NCBI RefSeq assembly: GCF_905147365.1
Contig: NC_056417.1
Coordinates: 2,626,501 to 2,690,500, forward strand
DNA: 64,000 bases
From: Aricia agestis
Lineage: Eukaryota > Arthropoda > Insecta > Lepidoptera > Lycaenidae
Direction: 5' to 3'
A program made the translations under genes and the position numbers. Below, in pieces: positions 50,518 to 62,416 of this stretch. How positions within the stretch are numbered: position 1 is the first letter of the stretch; every line of letters begins with the position of its first letter. Below the pieces are notes generated by a model that was not told the DNA's origin, made no database searches, and was given only the letters and a program-made list of their open reading frames with translations.

Positions 50518-50852
50518 GATTAAGGTCATTTTGATTTCAAAAATCCTTCGGTGGGGTGCTAAATTTGTGCAAGTCAAAATATCTTAAACCTAAGCGATCA
50601 TTGGCCTAAGCGATTAGGCCAGTACACTGGTAATAGTTTAGGAGCACGCGGACATAATAAAAACTTGTCAAACTTGTCAAAACAAAATTGGGTAGAGCCT
50701 TGATGTATCTTGAGAGATGTATAAGCGTCAAAAGCGTGTAATGTTATGTCCTACTTATGAGGACATAACAAAGGAGTCGGTCTGCATATTTCATGTAATA
50801 AAAGTGTTAATAAAGGTTTTTAGTGAACATTAATTAATGCTAGATATTGTTG

Positions 50853-50899
50853 AGTTTTCTGGTTCCGCTAAATTTATTATTTAACGGAACCAGAAAACT
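50853..50899. repeat. 47-bp hairpin
   Basis: AGTTTTCTGGTTCCG pairs with its inverse CGGAACCAGAAAACT across an AT loop. Confidence 0.85.
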
Positions 50900-50997
50900 T
50901 TAAGGCATTCTTAATTAAAATTTTACATGGATTTAACATTAAATACGTAAGTTTTAAACAACGTTTTTTGGGCTTTTTAATCGGTATTTTTGTAAGC

Positions 50998-51246
50998 TAG
51001 AGTCTGGCTAGCGAAAGATGAGACTGGAAAAAGGTGGCAAATTAAAAAAATCGACGTATAACAACCCTGTCTATAGGCGGCATTATAGTTTTGTTCTACG
51101 AACTATGAAAAATAAAAACTAAGAAACCTTATTTTTCGTAGTTCGTAGATCAAAACTATAATTCCGGCTATAGACAGGGTTGTTATACGTTGATTTTTTG
51201 AATTTGCCGCCTTTTTCCAGTTTCATCTTTCGCTAGCCAGACTCTA
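50998..51246. mobile_element. Foldback MITE, copy 2 of the shared-core family
   Basis: Outer arms TAGAGTCTGGCTAGCGAAAG, GGAAAAAGGTGGCAAATT, then the core AACAACCCTGTCTATAG, ATTATAGTTTTG and AAAAATAAAAACTAAG shared with 2767-3023. Confidence 0.85.
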
Positions 51247-52886
51247 AAAAGAAAATTTATAAGTTTATTATTACCTTATTCGTGCTATTTATGGCATTAG
51301 TGCTAAAAATGTCACATTAATTAATAATTTGGCTATAAAAATTGCATAGATTTTTACGTGTGTTTACGGATTCTCATCACTTGAGCTATAGTTAATCGAT
51401 ATCATGAACTAATTGAATTTCTTTCCTGTATCATAATGTGCTTTGAAATAATCGACAAATAGAAATATTCAAGAAAATAAACGCACACTACTTGTATGAA
51501 AATAAGCACAAAATGGCCACGCGATGACGGGCTAAGACTATATCTATACTAGGTATAATACTTTATCTATGGTCATGTCACTTTCAAACTTCTTCTACTT
51601 TTTATTGTTGGTGTGGTTTTTATTATTTTTTTCCAAATTTTGGTTTTTGGGTTTTTGATATTCATTATTGGTAAAATATTAGCCATTAAATATCCGTTAT
51701 CTTGCACAAGTGTAGGTAAGATGTTGTCAAAACCAAAATGTATAATTCCTGTGACATTTGGTGTGAATATCGGTAAATAGGGCTATTTCTTCCGTGAATT
51801 TTAGCTAAAACATCGGTATAATAACTTTATTGTCATATTAATTGAAATATTATTGCGTCTTTTTCAAGTTTCCAGTTTTGAAGCAATTATTGATGGTAGG
51901 TATTCCCTGGTATTACCGATAGTTGTCTACCCATACGCCATCTAGTTACTAAAATGGAAACTGTTTGACAATCAAATTAAAAATATAGGAAAATCCCTCA
52001 TTGTCATCCCTTGATTTATTTCTGTCAGATTTTTGTGGTCATCCCTTTTTTCTTAAGCTGGCGCCAGACATGTGTTCAAATACGCAAATACTTACAAATT
52101 CACTAAGTGTGGCACTGACATTTGCCTATTTGTGTAAAGTTTGAACACAAATTTGTAGTTTGCCATTGTGGGATAAGCGTGGTCACCACAAAGGAAGATC
52201 TTCCGACCGAGCGAGGTGTTATGTGAGCCCACGTGATTACAATTCAGCTGTCGTATATATACCGACGCGCTCAGAAAAATTCGATAGCGCGATGCAGGAA
52301 TGTTAAGCGAGTTGTGGGTACCGCCACACCATCATGAGTCGGTTTTTTTGTCAACGTGGCGAGCTCTCCTTTTTTTCTCCTTTACTAGTTGGTCAGTCTG
52401 TACAGATTTTTGTTGTTTGGAGCAATGTTTGGAGGACCGTAACGTCATAGCGAAGCCACGATGAACTTTAGCGTTTTAGCGGGAAAACGAAATTTCGTGT
52501 TTTTTAAATGTTAATAAGAATGCATTTATTTTTTATATAATATATTTTTAGGTGTAACAAATGTATAATATCTGTTACACTCTATGTCTATACTGGTGTA
52601 TACACTCTATTTAATAATATTGCATGCCTTAAGTCCGTTGCTTTCGTTGCTTTGTTTATTAAGTAAAAAAAAATATGTTCTAGAAAAGTCAAGATCCGTC
52701 AAGCTGTCAAAACTCAAAAGAAATATAATTTGTCAAAATTATATCGCGATGCTAATGCGAGCTAGAAAAAATATATAAAAATTGTGGATGTGAGTTTTAC
52801 CATATTTATACTGTGAATTACTTAGTGGATTTAATATTTACACTTTCGTTGTTTGTGCATAAACTATTGGAACTTTGTTAAGTGAC
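51247..52886. other. Intergenic stretch upstream of a possible first exon
   Basis: No coding signal. CACGTG (52230-52235) is followed 18 bp later by TATATAT and a GC-rich GACGCGCTCAG stretch, which might be a promoter, but nothing confirms it. Confidence 0.35.
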
Positions 52887-52910
52887 ATGCCCCTTCGCGG
52901 TAGAAGTTTC
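52887..52910 (+). CDS. Possible first coding exon (MPLRGRSF)
   Basis: ATGCCCCTTCGCGGTAGAAG plus TTTC, followed by a consensus donor GTAAGTATG in phase 0. The eight codons are GC-richer than the flanks. No downstream exon could be joined within the window, so the product is unknown. If real, the first intron exceeds 11 kb. It could equally be chance. Confidence 0.28.
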
Positions 52911-54147
52911 GTAAGTATGAAGTAACCTTTCTGCATTTGTAGACACAAATTTAACCTTTGCTGATAAAAAATAGACAATGACATTCGATGCTTTATCTAC
53001 CACCATGTGACATGTACTAATGGCATGGTTGCATCGATGATTTTCAGTTTGCTTGTCCTAGTGCAATAGTCATTGGCTACTATCCAAATGTTACATCCTT
53101 GACTGCTGGGCTTTTTGACGTTAAACCGTATTATGCTAATATGGGAAGTTTACGATGGTATTGCAAAAGTATGATGTGGTCTTCCACAGGACGGTTGAAG
53201 TCTGCCTAACCCCAGACCCCGAGTGCTTCTAACTGCCTGTTTGTGAGGTTAGTTTGATATTTCACTCTTTTATCCAAACCTAACTGTTTTATTGATATCT
53301 TTGATCTTATCTAAGGATTTTGTCATTTTATACACTGAGTGCTGTAATTGGTAACTGGTGGTACAGAGCTACAGAAAAACAGTTTTATGTTTTTACTCTA
53401 TTTTTCTCCAGACACTATGCAATGGTACCCAGTATAATAAAAAGATAAATGGGTTGTTCTATGACTAACTTCAGACTGTAAACAAAAGCAAAATCCTTAG
53501 ATTTGATGTAACACAATTTTGAATGTTGTATAACTCTGGCTGGTTATGTTTAAAAATCTATATTTGATATTTTGATGTTGTCAGAAAAATTGTGAATTAT
53601 TACGAGAATATATCGGCTTGCATCAAGACGTGGTTTTTATCTTTAGTTTTTTATACATTTAGTTTCCAGTTTAACAAATGTAGATAATAATATGATGACC
53701 AGAAACATACATTATTTTGAAATATGTTGCTTATCATTGACACACAATAATTAATATAATATATTCTTTATTTTTTTATGCTTATATCGCGATAATCACA
53801 GTCACAATAGATATTCAATTCTTATGCGGCGGCTGGGGGCCGCTTAGGGCTTGATTTGTTAAATTAAAATTTTGAACAAGTTCATCATTTGGTTAAGAAT
53901 AAATTCCAACACCTCCTAAATTCATACAAAATTTAAAATACCTTCTACTTAAAGAATAATTACACACTTTTTTAAATTCTTTCTTATCTAGATATGAGTA
54001 GGTATATGACCTTGCCGTATTTCTTAGAATGTGTGAGTTGTTTGTGCAATACAAATACATGATATACTATGTTTGTAAAGCATCAATTGTGAATTTTACA
54101 CACAGCACAGTGTAGCTAATATGGCTAGGAAGCCACTAGGAATGTGT
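52911..54147. other. Non-coding stretch
   Basis: 53795-53850 carries a CACAATAGATATTCAATTCT, GCGGCGGCTGGGGGCCGCTT repeat shared with 59560-59615 and (inverted) 47670-47735. No gene seen. Confidence 0.4.
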
Positions 54148-54206
54148 CTACGACATAGGGTTGACATCCTTGTCTAATTGACAAGGATGTCAACCCTATG
54201 TCGTAG
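54148..54206. repeat. Perfect 27-bp hairpin, 5-nt loop
   Basis: CTACGACATAGGGTTGACAT plus CCTTGTC, loop TAATT, and the exact reverse complement. Confidence 0.92.
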
Positions 54207-54611
54207 GTTACACACTCAATCTGACATGAGTTCAGTCTATCAATCTGAGATTGATGCCAGATCGATGGCTAAAAAATACATAGTAAAAAAATGATCAATT
54301 CATGGGTTAGACATTCAGTTTTGTGTCAATCTTTACCAGATTGATGGAACAGATTGATGAGAAATTGAATGTATAACCTACATCCAACTGTGCCAAATTC
54401 CATCAAAGGTGCAGTCGTTTTGAAGCCGAATGGATGGAAGCTTTCCTTTATGTTATTAGTACAGAAAAGGTCTTAGTCAACAACTTGGACTAAAGGTTTG
54501 TGCACATTTAGACCCACATTTTCCATACATTTTTTCATTATTGCATTTACAGACGTAAAAAAATTATGGATACGCCTGCAACTCCACAACAAGATTAGCA
54601 ATAATAGTCCC

Positions 54612-55598
54612 ACCGACTTCAAAAAAAGGAGGTTATCAATTCGACGTATATGTATGTAATATTTCCAGAATTTTCGTATATGTTAGTCTTTATCAGTGTC
54701 TGAACAAATGTGCCAAATTACAAAAGTGTGTATGTATGTTTATACAGGGTGCAATTAAACCTACCTACCAAATTTTTATTTTTTAATTAGTTGTTTTGAT
54801 TTTTATTTTTTAATTAGTTGTACTGTGTACATAAGTTAATTGATTTTTTAAAATACGCATTAATGCAAAGGATGTGGTTTAGATTTATCATAAATTTCTA
54901 AAGTGCTTATTTTTCGTAATTAAAAAGTTGTAATTTTCGATTCTTTTGATGTGTATCAAATAATTTTATGTATTCTAAACATACCTGTCTACGTCCTTTA
55001 CATTTGACGGTCCTAAATTCGTCAAAGTATGAAGGGAAAATTCGCAGCTTATGATAATAACAAGAATGCAGTGACGGATTAGCCCTTAATCAAATTAAGC
55101 AATTGCCTATGGCATCACGTCTGAGGGGGCACCAGAAGAGTAAAGGTTCAAAGACCGATTCTAGTTGAGATACGGATTGGGGGGCCCACAGGCATGGATT
55201 GCTTAGGGCATCAAGTAGTCTTAATCCGTCACTGCAAGAATGTCAATGGAAGGGCGGGGCGGGGCCGGGCCGCACATGTGTCCATATTTTGTGGTGTTTG
55301 GTAAGATAACTTTCGGAGGCTATTTCTCAAAATTTTAGTACTGAGTGATTATAAAAGTACTACGTGTATTTTTATTTTTACAAAGGTGTATTTTTATTAC
55401 GGATCAATATATCCAAATTTGGCAGGAAGGTTAAATTGCAGCCTGTATATTTGTGTTCACTATCTCTGGAACTATCATACCGATTTTTCAACTTAGTGTA
55501 TAGTGCAAGTTTCATTAAAACTGGTTCAGTAGTTTTTGGAGATAATTCGTTAGTTTTGGGAGTTTTAATTCTCAATTACGTATAATTTTGAAGTCGCT
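54612..55598 (+). mobile_element. Element of the CCGACTTCAAAAAAAGGAGG family
   Basis: Begins CCGACTTCAAAAAAAGGAGG. Ends GGTTCAGTAGTTTTTGGAGA, CGTATAATTTTGAAGTCGCT, with the same terminus as 32899-33080. About 0.99 kb. An AATTAGTTGTTTTGATTTTT duplication lies at 54785-54830. No transposase. Confidence 0.55.
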
Positions 55599-55858
55599 TT
55601 TATCTTTTTATTTCAAAATAATCTTTAATTCCAAGTTTTGTTATACCGTTCTAAAAAAACCCAATTATCTTAAAACTAACAACTTAGGACATTCCTCATT
55701 ATTGCAGTCGAGCCTTCATATAGAACCTCCTCCTTTTGGAAGTCGGTTAAAAAGAAGCTGCATTAAATCTCTTTGTTTATCAAGTACCAACTTTTTCGTA
55801 TTTATGGTTAGACCATAAGAGGACTTACACGACCGCTACTTTATATGCTCGCATCTTT

Positions 55859-56000
55859 TAAAGGGGTGACAGACGTGCGAGTAAGTACGCGGACTTATGG
55901 CTCGACGATCTTAATCGCCTGTGTGTCACCTAAAAACCGCGTACTTAAAGGAGTGACAGACGTGCGAGTAAGTACGCGGACTTATGGCTCGACGATCTTA
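55859..56000 (+). repeat. Two 54-bp direct repeats
   Basis: AAAGGGGTGACAGACGTGCG...CTCGACGATCTTA at 55859-55912 and again at 55947-56000 with one mismatch. Related TTCGCGAACTTAAAACCCGC words continue to 56250. Probably a MITE cluster. Confidence 0.8.
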
Positions 56001-56574
56001 TACTGCGGGCAGCACCCCCATCCCCCGCAAGGTCCTTAAAAGCATTTTCTCGGCGAAAAACAAAAAAAAGGCCTACTCAGTACTCAAGAGTACTGACTAT
56101 TTATACCGGCCTTAATCGCCTGTGTGTCAGCAAACAGCCGCGATCCACGAGCAGCGAGCCTGGGGACATGGTAATCCAGTGCGTCCGACGTCGAGCCGAG
56201 TAAGTTCGCGAACTTAAAACCCGCGTACTTTAAGTTCGTACGTCTATCAGGCCTTTTACGGTGAGTGACAACTGACAAGCCTCGGGAAGTCGCCTTGAAT
56301 ACAATATGTTCCGATCTATACAAATAAATAAAACTGAAGTGCCTTGACTTAATGTTGATACTAAATATGATTCTTATTTATTTTTTGTGTGGTCCAAGTA
56401 TAGTTTCAGTTTTTTTATGTCCATTGGTTGAATAACTATGAAAAAAAAGTATAAACGTGCGCGCACAGTTGCTCGTGCTACATGGTTCTACAGTCTACAG
56501 CTGCAGGAGTTACCATTTTGTCTGCTTGTTGCATTTTGTCTACACTCTACTGACCACTTTGAAAAAAAATATGC

Positions 56575-56737
56575 TCTAGCGCCCCCTTTGTATAAATTTA
56601 AAATACATCCAGATGAAATAAATCATCCCCCCAAGCCTCTACACAACGCCCCATTTTTTTTCTTGGTCCCACACCCCCCTTTGGACCTTCAGCGCCCACA
56701 AGGGGGCGTTATCGCCCATTTTGGGAAAGGCTGGTCT
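56575..56737 (-). repeat. hAT-like MITE fragment (family of 12187-12396)
   Basis: Reversed: CAGCCTTTCCCAAAATGGGC, GGCGTTGTGTAGAGGCTTGG, ATTTATTTCATCTGGATGTA. The other end is lost. Confidence 0.65.
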
Positions 56738-56884
56738 ACAGTCTACACTCATGCAATGCCCGAACCCATCCCATTGTGAGCCAGCGTAAAGCTTTGCTTT
56801 TTATAATCTGTGCAAAATTTAAGACCATATTTTGTGCTGTTGAAACGAGAACATTCCCTTATAATTTGAACAAAACTTACCATA

Positions 56885-57203
56885 CGTGGGAGAGCCATGC
56901 TTCGGCACGAATGGGCCGGCTCGACCGGAGAAATACCACGTTCTCACAGAAAACCGGCGCTAAACAGCGCTTACGCAGTGTTACGCCGAGGGAGTGAGTA
57001 TACCGGATGCCCAATCCCCTACCATATTCCCGTCCCTACCCTCCTCTATTACCTCCCCTTCCCATCCCTCCCCTATTCCCTCTTAAAAGGCCGGTAACGC
57101 ACCTGCAGCTCTTCTGATGCTGCGAGTGTCCATGGGCGACGGAAGTTGCTTTCCATCAGGTGACCCGTTTGCTCGTTGGCCCCCTTATTTCATTAAAAAA
57201 AAA
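56885..57203 (+). repeat. SINE-like retroposon (CTTCGGCACGAA family), full copy
   Basis: Complete copy from CGTGGGAGAGCCATGCTTCG to CCCCCTTATTTCATT and poly(A), with minor changes (CGCTTACGCAGTG). Confidence 0.83.
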
Positions 57204-57716
57204 CCGACAAAAAAACGACAGTTTTCAAATTATTGCTTACTCGCTTCGTAAGTTCCTCCACTCATGTCTTATATTACGCTCCTTGGACATCTACATTTTG
57301 TATGGAAACATCCTGCGCACATCCAATTTTCTGTGAAAATGGCGCCATTTTCTTCATCTCGTGACTGTAGCTACACAATTTACTCATAACTCTCAAGGTT
57401 TCTTTTGTTTTCAGTTTCATGTAAATGAACCATGTAACTGGTGATAAGTATGATTAATCACCTTTTCATAACGGTTTCACAAGAAAATGTTAAATGGTAA
57501 TCCATTGTTTAATGGCTATCCATAATCCATACTAATAATAATATTGAGTACATATTTATTTTTTGTGATTTGGTTGAAAAATAGACCGCATCGTTCCTTT
57601 CTTTACCCTTCAAGAAAAAAGCGTATTTATAGTAACGCGAGGCTGGTAAAAATTGGCCATAGCGGAACTCTAACCTCATCGCAATTCGCAATAGACACAT
57701 CGCATTTTTAGACTTT

Positions 57717-57850
57717 TTAGGGTTCCGTACCTATTACTGAGACTTCGATGTCTGTCCGTCTGTCTCCAGGCTGTAACTCAAGAACGATAATAGCTAGAGA
57801 GCTGAAATTTTCACAGATTATGTATTTCTGTTGCCGCTATAACAACAAAT
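57717..57850 (+). repeat. Fragment of the GGGTTCCGTA MITE family
   Basis: TAGGGTTCCGTACCTATTAC, GATGTCTGTCCGTCTGTCTC, CAGGCTGTAACTCAAGAACG. Compare 27891-28430. Duplicated GGGGGGCTCCCA words at about 57879 and 58046 may belong to its degraded interior. Confidence 0.6.
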
Positions 57851-58319
57851 ACTAACACAAAATAAATTAAATATTTAAGGGGGGCTCCCAATTCCCATAC
57901 AACAAACCTGATTTTTCAAAAATTTTTTGCTCGGTATCAATGATTAGGTACAACAGGTAGGCACTTGAAATTTTCACAAAAGCCTTAATTATATTATGTG
58001 TACTTAAATAATTAATAATAATATTTAAATAACATAAAAATTTAAGGGGGGCTCCCATACAAAAAACACAATTTTTGGCCTACTTTTGCTGTATGTGCTA
58101 TCGGCAAAGATTGGCCAAGAGCAGCGAGCTAGCTCGGCCGACGGCACTGTCTCTCCACTTCACTTCTTGGTAGGTGTGACAATACCATCAAGGATCACTG
58201 AATCCACTTCCATTGTGAAAATCCAACGAGGATTCCATTACCATGGAATAGGTGGATGATCAGGATGCATCTAAAACTCTAAAAAATTCCAAGTGATCTG
58301 ATGAAAGGCTACAAACTGT

Positions 58320-58640
58320 TCAAAATTCGTGGGTTCGACTCCCGCGTTGGAAACATGTTATTTCCAAGTTTGGTTAGGACAATGCAGGCTGATCACCTGA
58401 TTGTCTGACAAGTAAGATGATCCATGCGTCGGATGGGCATGTAAAAAGTCGGTCCTGCGCCTGATCTCTCGCCAGTCGTGTCGGTTGTCCGTCCCACTGG
58501 GTTATGAGAGTAAAGGAATAGAGAGTGCTCTTGTGTACTGCGCACACACTTGGGCACTATAAAAAATTACTCCTGCGTAGCTGGCCTGGTTTCAATGAAA
58601 CCGGCCACCGTCGCCGAAACCGGTGTGGGAGCTATTATAT
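58320..58640 (+). repeat. tRNA-derived SINE, second family
   Basis: B-box-like GGGTTCGACTCCCGC at 58331, then the body GACAATGCAGGCTGATCACC, GGCATGTAAAAAGTCGGTCC, GTGCTCTTGTGTACTGCGCA and an ATT-rich tail. The tRNA fold is not complete. Confidence 0.65.
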
Positions 58641-58780
58641 TATTATTATATTATGTTACACTTGATTTTTTCGATTGTTATTTCTTTTTTACGTTAATTG
58701 TAAATAAGTACTTTATCTATGCAGTGACGTAACCTTAAACCTATCAATGATAAATAGTTTATAAGTAAAGTTGTGTATTT

Positions 58781-58882
58781 AAGGGGTACCAGGGTTTTTT
58801 TATAAAAGCTTTTGACACCAATTTTGTTGACATCGCGCGCTTTAAACTGAAGTCCACGCGGACGAAGTTGCGGGCAGCTAGT
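58781..58882 (+). repeat. Helitron-like 3' end
   Basis: GGGGTACCAGGGTTTTTTTA, TTTTGTTGACATCGCGCGCT, GTCCACGCGGACGAAGTTGC ending CAGCTAGT. Same end as near 39712-39818. Confidence 0.7.
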
Positions 58883-59862
58883 AGAATATAAAACAGCTCT
58901 AAAGAGTCTGTAAAACTCAAGCCGCGTAACGAGCATGTGACTACGTCAATCATCAATTAGATACTATCACCTCGACCGTCAAGTTCTCATACATATTCAT
59001 TACAGAGAAAAAATCACGTATTCAGTTACGCCGGATCCTGTTTTGTTATTGTTTTGCCTTTTTACAAATTACAAAAAAAAAAATACAAAAAAATATTCCA
59101 GACGACCGCGGGCGGCGCTCCTTGTTTGCCGTAAAATGAAATGAAAGTACCTATATCAAATGAAGACGTTTTTCTCGCATGTAGTTCTGATTTTGTCCCA
59201 CAAATGCCGAGACCTTATTCAGTACAAGCAATAGTTATGGATCCATAGCGAATCGTTTAATTGTCTGACTCCCTGACCGTTATCAATGATAATTGTGTTA
59301 GAATTGACAATGTGGGTCAGGGACGTTGACACCGTATACAGGCGAGACGAAGCCCACTAACGAAACGCCTGATCGATCGGGATATTTTCAGGGTCTTTGT
59401 AAGGGTGGCTGAGCACGGATAGCTTTACACCGGGTTGGTTAGCTTAGCTTCTATTATTTCGGTTAACCCTCGCTAAAACTTCCATCATCGGTATGATTTC
59501 CTTATAATAAGTTAACTTTTAACTGCAAGTAGAAGTACTATAACACCTCCATAGTGTGGATCGCAGACACAATAGATTTTCAGTTATTATGCGGCAGCCG
59601 GCTGCCGCTTGGGGATTGATGGGAAGTCTTTGAATGGAACGTTTAGCTTCCTTTGTCGACTATCCCTCATCTACGGGAACCATCAGTACGATTTCGTTAA
59701 AATCGTACCATCAGTAGCATTTTAAACGGCAAATTTTACGACAGCAAATCGTTTTGAGTTTTGATTGTGATATTTCTCTTAATTTCATTATTACCTATGA
59801 AATCTTGGATGGATATATTTGGTAGACAACTATCATAATTTCACAAACCATACTTCTGTATT
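58883..59862. other. Non-coding stretch
   Basis: Holds a copy of the AAGCGGCAGCCGGCTGCCGC-type repeat near 59560-59615. No gene seen. Confidence 0.4.
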
Positions 59863-60054
59863 ATGTTATCTAGCAAGAATCTTCCAGACCTCTACAATAT
59901 ACCTAAGATGTTGCATCAGAAGATGATGCAATGCATACAGGTGTCATATAGCAGTATCAAGACTTCTGAAGATGCTATCTGGTGTAAAGGATATCCATCG
60001 TTAGGAGCTGCAATCATGCAGCCATTTGAAATATTCCCCGAGGCACAAATGTGA
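59863..60054 (+). other. Short open frame of unknown nature
   Basis: 63 codons after an acceptor-like TTATCTAG: SKNLPDLYNIPKMLHQKM through SIKTSEDAIWCKGYPSLG to a TGA. Composition is protein-like but I recognise no family. It cannot be joined to the 52887 exon in phase. It may be an exon, a pseudogene piece or chance. Confidence 0.22.
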
Positions 60055-60086
60055 ACAACGCTAAGTTTAGATGTGAGATATCAAAT

Positions 60087-60746
60087 GAAGACCACACGGG
60101 AAAAACAAGGAATGTCAAAAAAGTAGAATTAAGAGAAAAACTGTTTTTAAAGTTTGAAAGTCTACATTTCTTTCATTTTAGACTCTTTTAAGTGAAATAT
60201 TGAAGCAACTTATTACTAGGTTAACAAATGCTTTGCCTGTACATATTTCTAAAACTTGATTTGTTTTAAAAAATTTAAGCTATGGTTCAGAATCTGAAAT
60301 TAGTGACTACATTCCATAGCTGAAACCATCGATGTCAATTAACATTCCTGGTTTTTGCTTTGCATTGACATTCACTATTACAGCTCAGTTATAAAAATAA
60401 CATTACAAATATTTAACATTTCTATGATACTTTTATAATACATAATAATAATAATAATATATTAAACATATATTTAGCATTTTTTTTTATATTTTGGCCT
60501 TAATTTCTTTAAAACAAACAAAGTGTCAAATGACAACGACGGTTTTTAACGTTTGACGCGCGGACATAACCGTTTCTTGCCATGGACCAACAAATACAAA
60601 TTGAACTAGTTATAACAGTTGACTGCGATGATTTTACCCAATTCTGATTTTTGTAATAGAATCTTTCCCTAAAAAGCTAACAGATGGCATTAAAAAGTCA
60701 GTTTCACAAAAAAGGTGACATTCCTTGTTTTTCCCGTATGGTCTTC
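60087..60746. mobile_element. Non-autonomous TIR element, 660 bp
   Basis: Left GAAGACCACACGGGAAAAAC and inverted right GAAGACCATACGGGAAAAAC, both continuing AAGGAATGTCA. AAAT borders both sides. AT-rich interior. Confidence 0.8.
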
Positions 60747-60886
60747 AAATGTTATTAAAGATTGTAAGGATTACAAGAGGTAACTTCTCGTAACTTAATA
60801 CAAACCTTATATAAATAATTAAATAATAATATGTATCTATTATGGAGAGATTCGTATTTCTAGTCTCTACGCTTGAGACTTGAGTT

Positions 60887-61024
60887 CAGGTGTTCACATC
60901 TATCTACATTTTCTGATAAAGTGCCGGATAGGCTATCCACAACTTTTTTGACAGATTCTATCTGTCGAGTTAAGTGGTGGATAGCCTATAAAGCACTTAT
61001 CAGGAAGTGGTGAAACAGGCCCTA
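60887..61024. mobile_element. MITE, AGGACCTGTTTCAC family, copy 2 (worn left end)
   Basis: Right end AGGAAGTGGTGAAACAGGCC; interior GGCTATCCACAACTT and AAGTGGTGGATAGCCTAT, as at 31602-31742. Confidence 0.65.
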
Positions 61025-61384
61025 AAAGTAACAGAATTCCAAGCAATCAAGGAACAACCTGATATGTCCAACATCAGTTTTTGCTAGTGAATTACTATGA
61101 ACTGTTTATTCTTATCTTTGCATAAAATGTTTCCATATTCCATTATATCTCAATATTGTAATACGAGTACCGTTTAAATATCCACGTGCTGGCATGTACG
61201 ACAGGATATCAGCAATTATAATGGCTCTGGCTTCTACGTCATTGTTATTGGTATTCTAATAGGCTTCTGGACCTGTTTTATGCGTATGAGGTGAATAAAG
61301 ATTGACAGAATTAGTAAGAGAGATTCTTGCATTGTATATGTTCTGTCCCATTTTTCCGACGACCTTGACTTTCTAGTTACTCAA

Positions 61385-61620
61385 ACTCAAACTTTTTTAT
61401 TCAGAATAAATTTCTGCAAATGTTCTCTGAACGTCTACATGATGCCTACCACCGGTTCGGGAACTAACCCGGCGAGAAGAACCGGCGTAAGAAACTCGCT
61501 CAGTTACTCGTAGGTTAGGTAAACCAGCCAGGCAAATGACAAAAAACTCTGACAGCCCTAAAGATTCTAAGAACATCGCCATTCTCCATCCTATTACGAA
61601 ATTTAGAATTCCTTACTGAT
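61385..61620 (-). repeat. Retroposon-like repeat (CGAGAAGAACCGGC family)
   Basis: CAAACTCAAACTTTTTTATT, GAACGTCTACATGATGCC, GGCGAGAAGAACCGGCGTAA, GAAACTCGCTC. Looks like a common lepidopteran retroposon 3' end read in reverse. The family was not identified. Confidence 0.45.
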
Positions 61621-62222
61621 TAACTTATTAAATTGAGCTGAAGCTTAAAGGGCAAGTCGTTCAAGAACCTTTACCTAATAAATGCCAATATAATTCGCAT
61701 AGTTTACTGGCAACACAACACATCTATTACGATTTCCTGCTTATCATGTAATATTCTCGCAACAATATTTGCTCGTTGTCGCTAGAGCGTTTTCTCGAAG
61801 GTCACCCTGTGTAATTTCCAGTAATGCGGTCATCTAACGAGCTGCACGGTATCCGTAGTTCGCGCTGAATTATACTTATCATAATTACGCTAGGGTTGTT
61901 GCATGCCATAATATAAACTAGTTATAATAATTCCAGAAATCTTGTAAGTGGCTTAAAGTTAGTTAAGTCTAGTGGCGAAAAAAAAAAACATAGTCGAAAG
62001 CGAGAACTAATAAATTTCACAATCGGTTCATTTTATTCATTGTTGCTGTTGAAAATGTTTCGAAATAAAATATTATAATATGTGGCACTCCACAGAGTCC
62101 ACACTACATAAATGTTACGAACTTGCTAGCCTCTTAAAAGGAGCACAAGATACCACCTGCATCTCATCTTTCAAAAACATATATTTTTATTTGGACCAGA
62201 TTTTTGAGGTAGGTACCATAAA
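61621..62222. other. Non-coding stretch, nothing recognised
   Basis: No ORF, repeat pair or element end seen. Confidence 0.4.
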
Positions 62223-62275
62223 CCATTAGACCATCTACACACCAAAGTCCAAAAGGTGTGTAGATGGTCTAATGG
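62223..62275. repeat. Perfect 21-bp hairpin, 11-nt loop
   Basis: CCATTAGACCATCTACACAC plus C and the exact reverse complement. Confidence 0.9.
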
Positions 62276-62361
62276 AGTGGCGCAGTTTGTAAAAACTAAA
62301 ACTCCTTAAAAAAGAAAAAAAACTTAAAACCTTTACCTATTTAGGCAAGATAAATAGGAAA

Positions 62362-62416
62362 TCAGATAATTCCAATAAAATCATAATATCAGATAATTCC
62401 AATAAAATCATAATAT
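62362..62416. repeat. 27-bp tandem duplication
   Basis: TCAGATAATTCCAATAAAAT plus CATAATA, twice head to tail. Confidence 0.9.
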
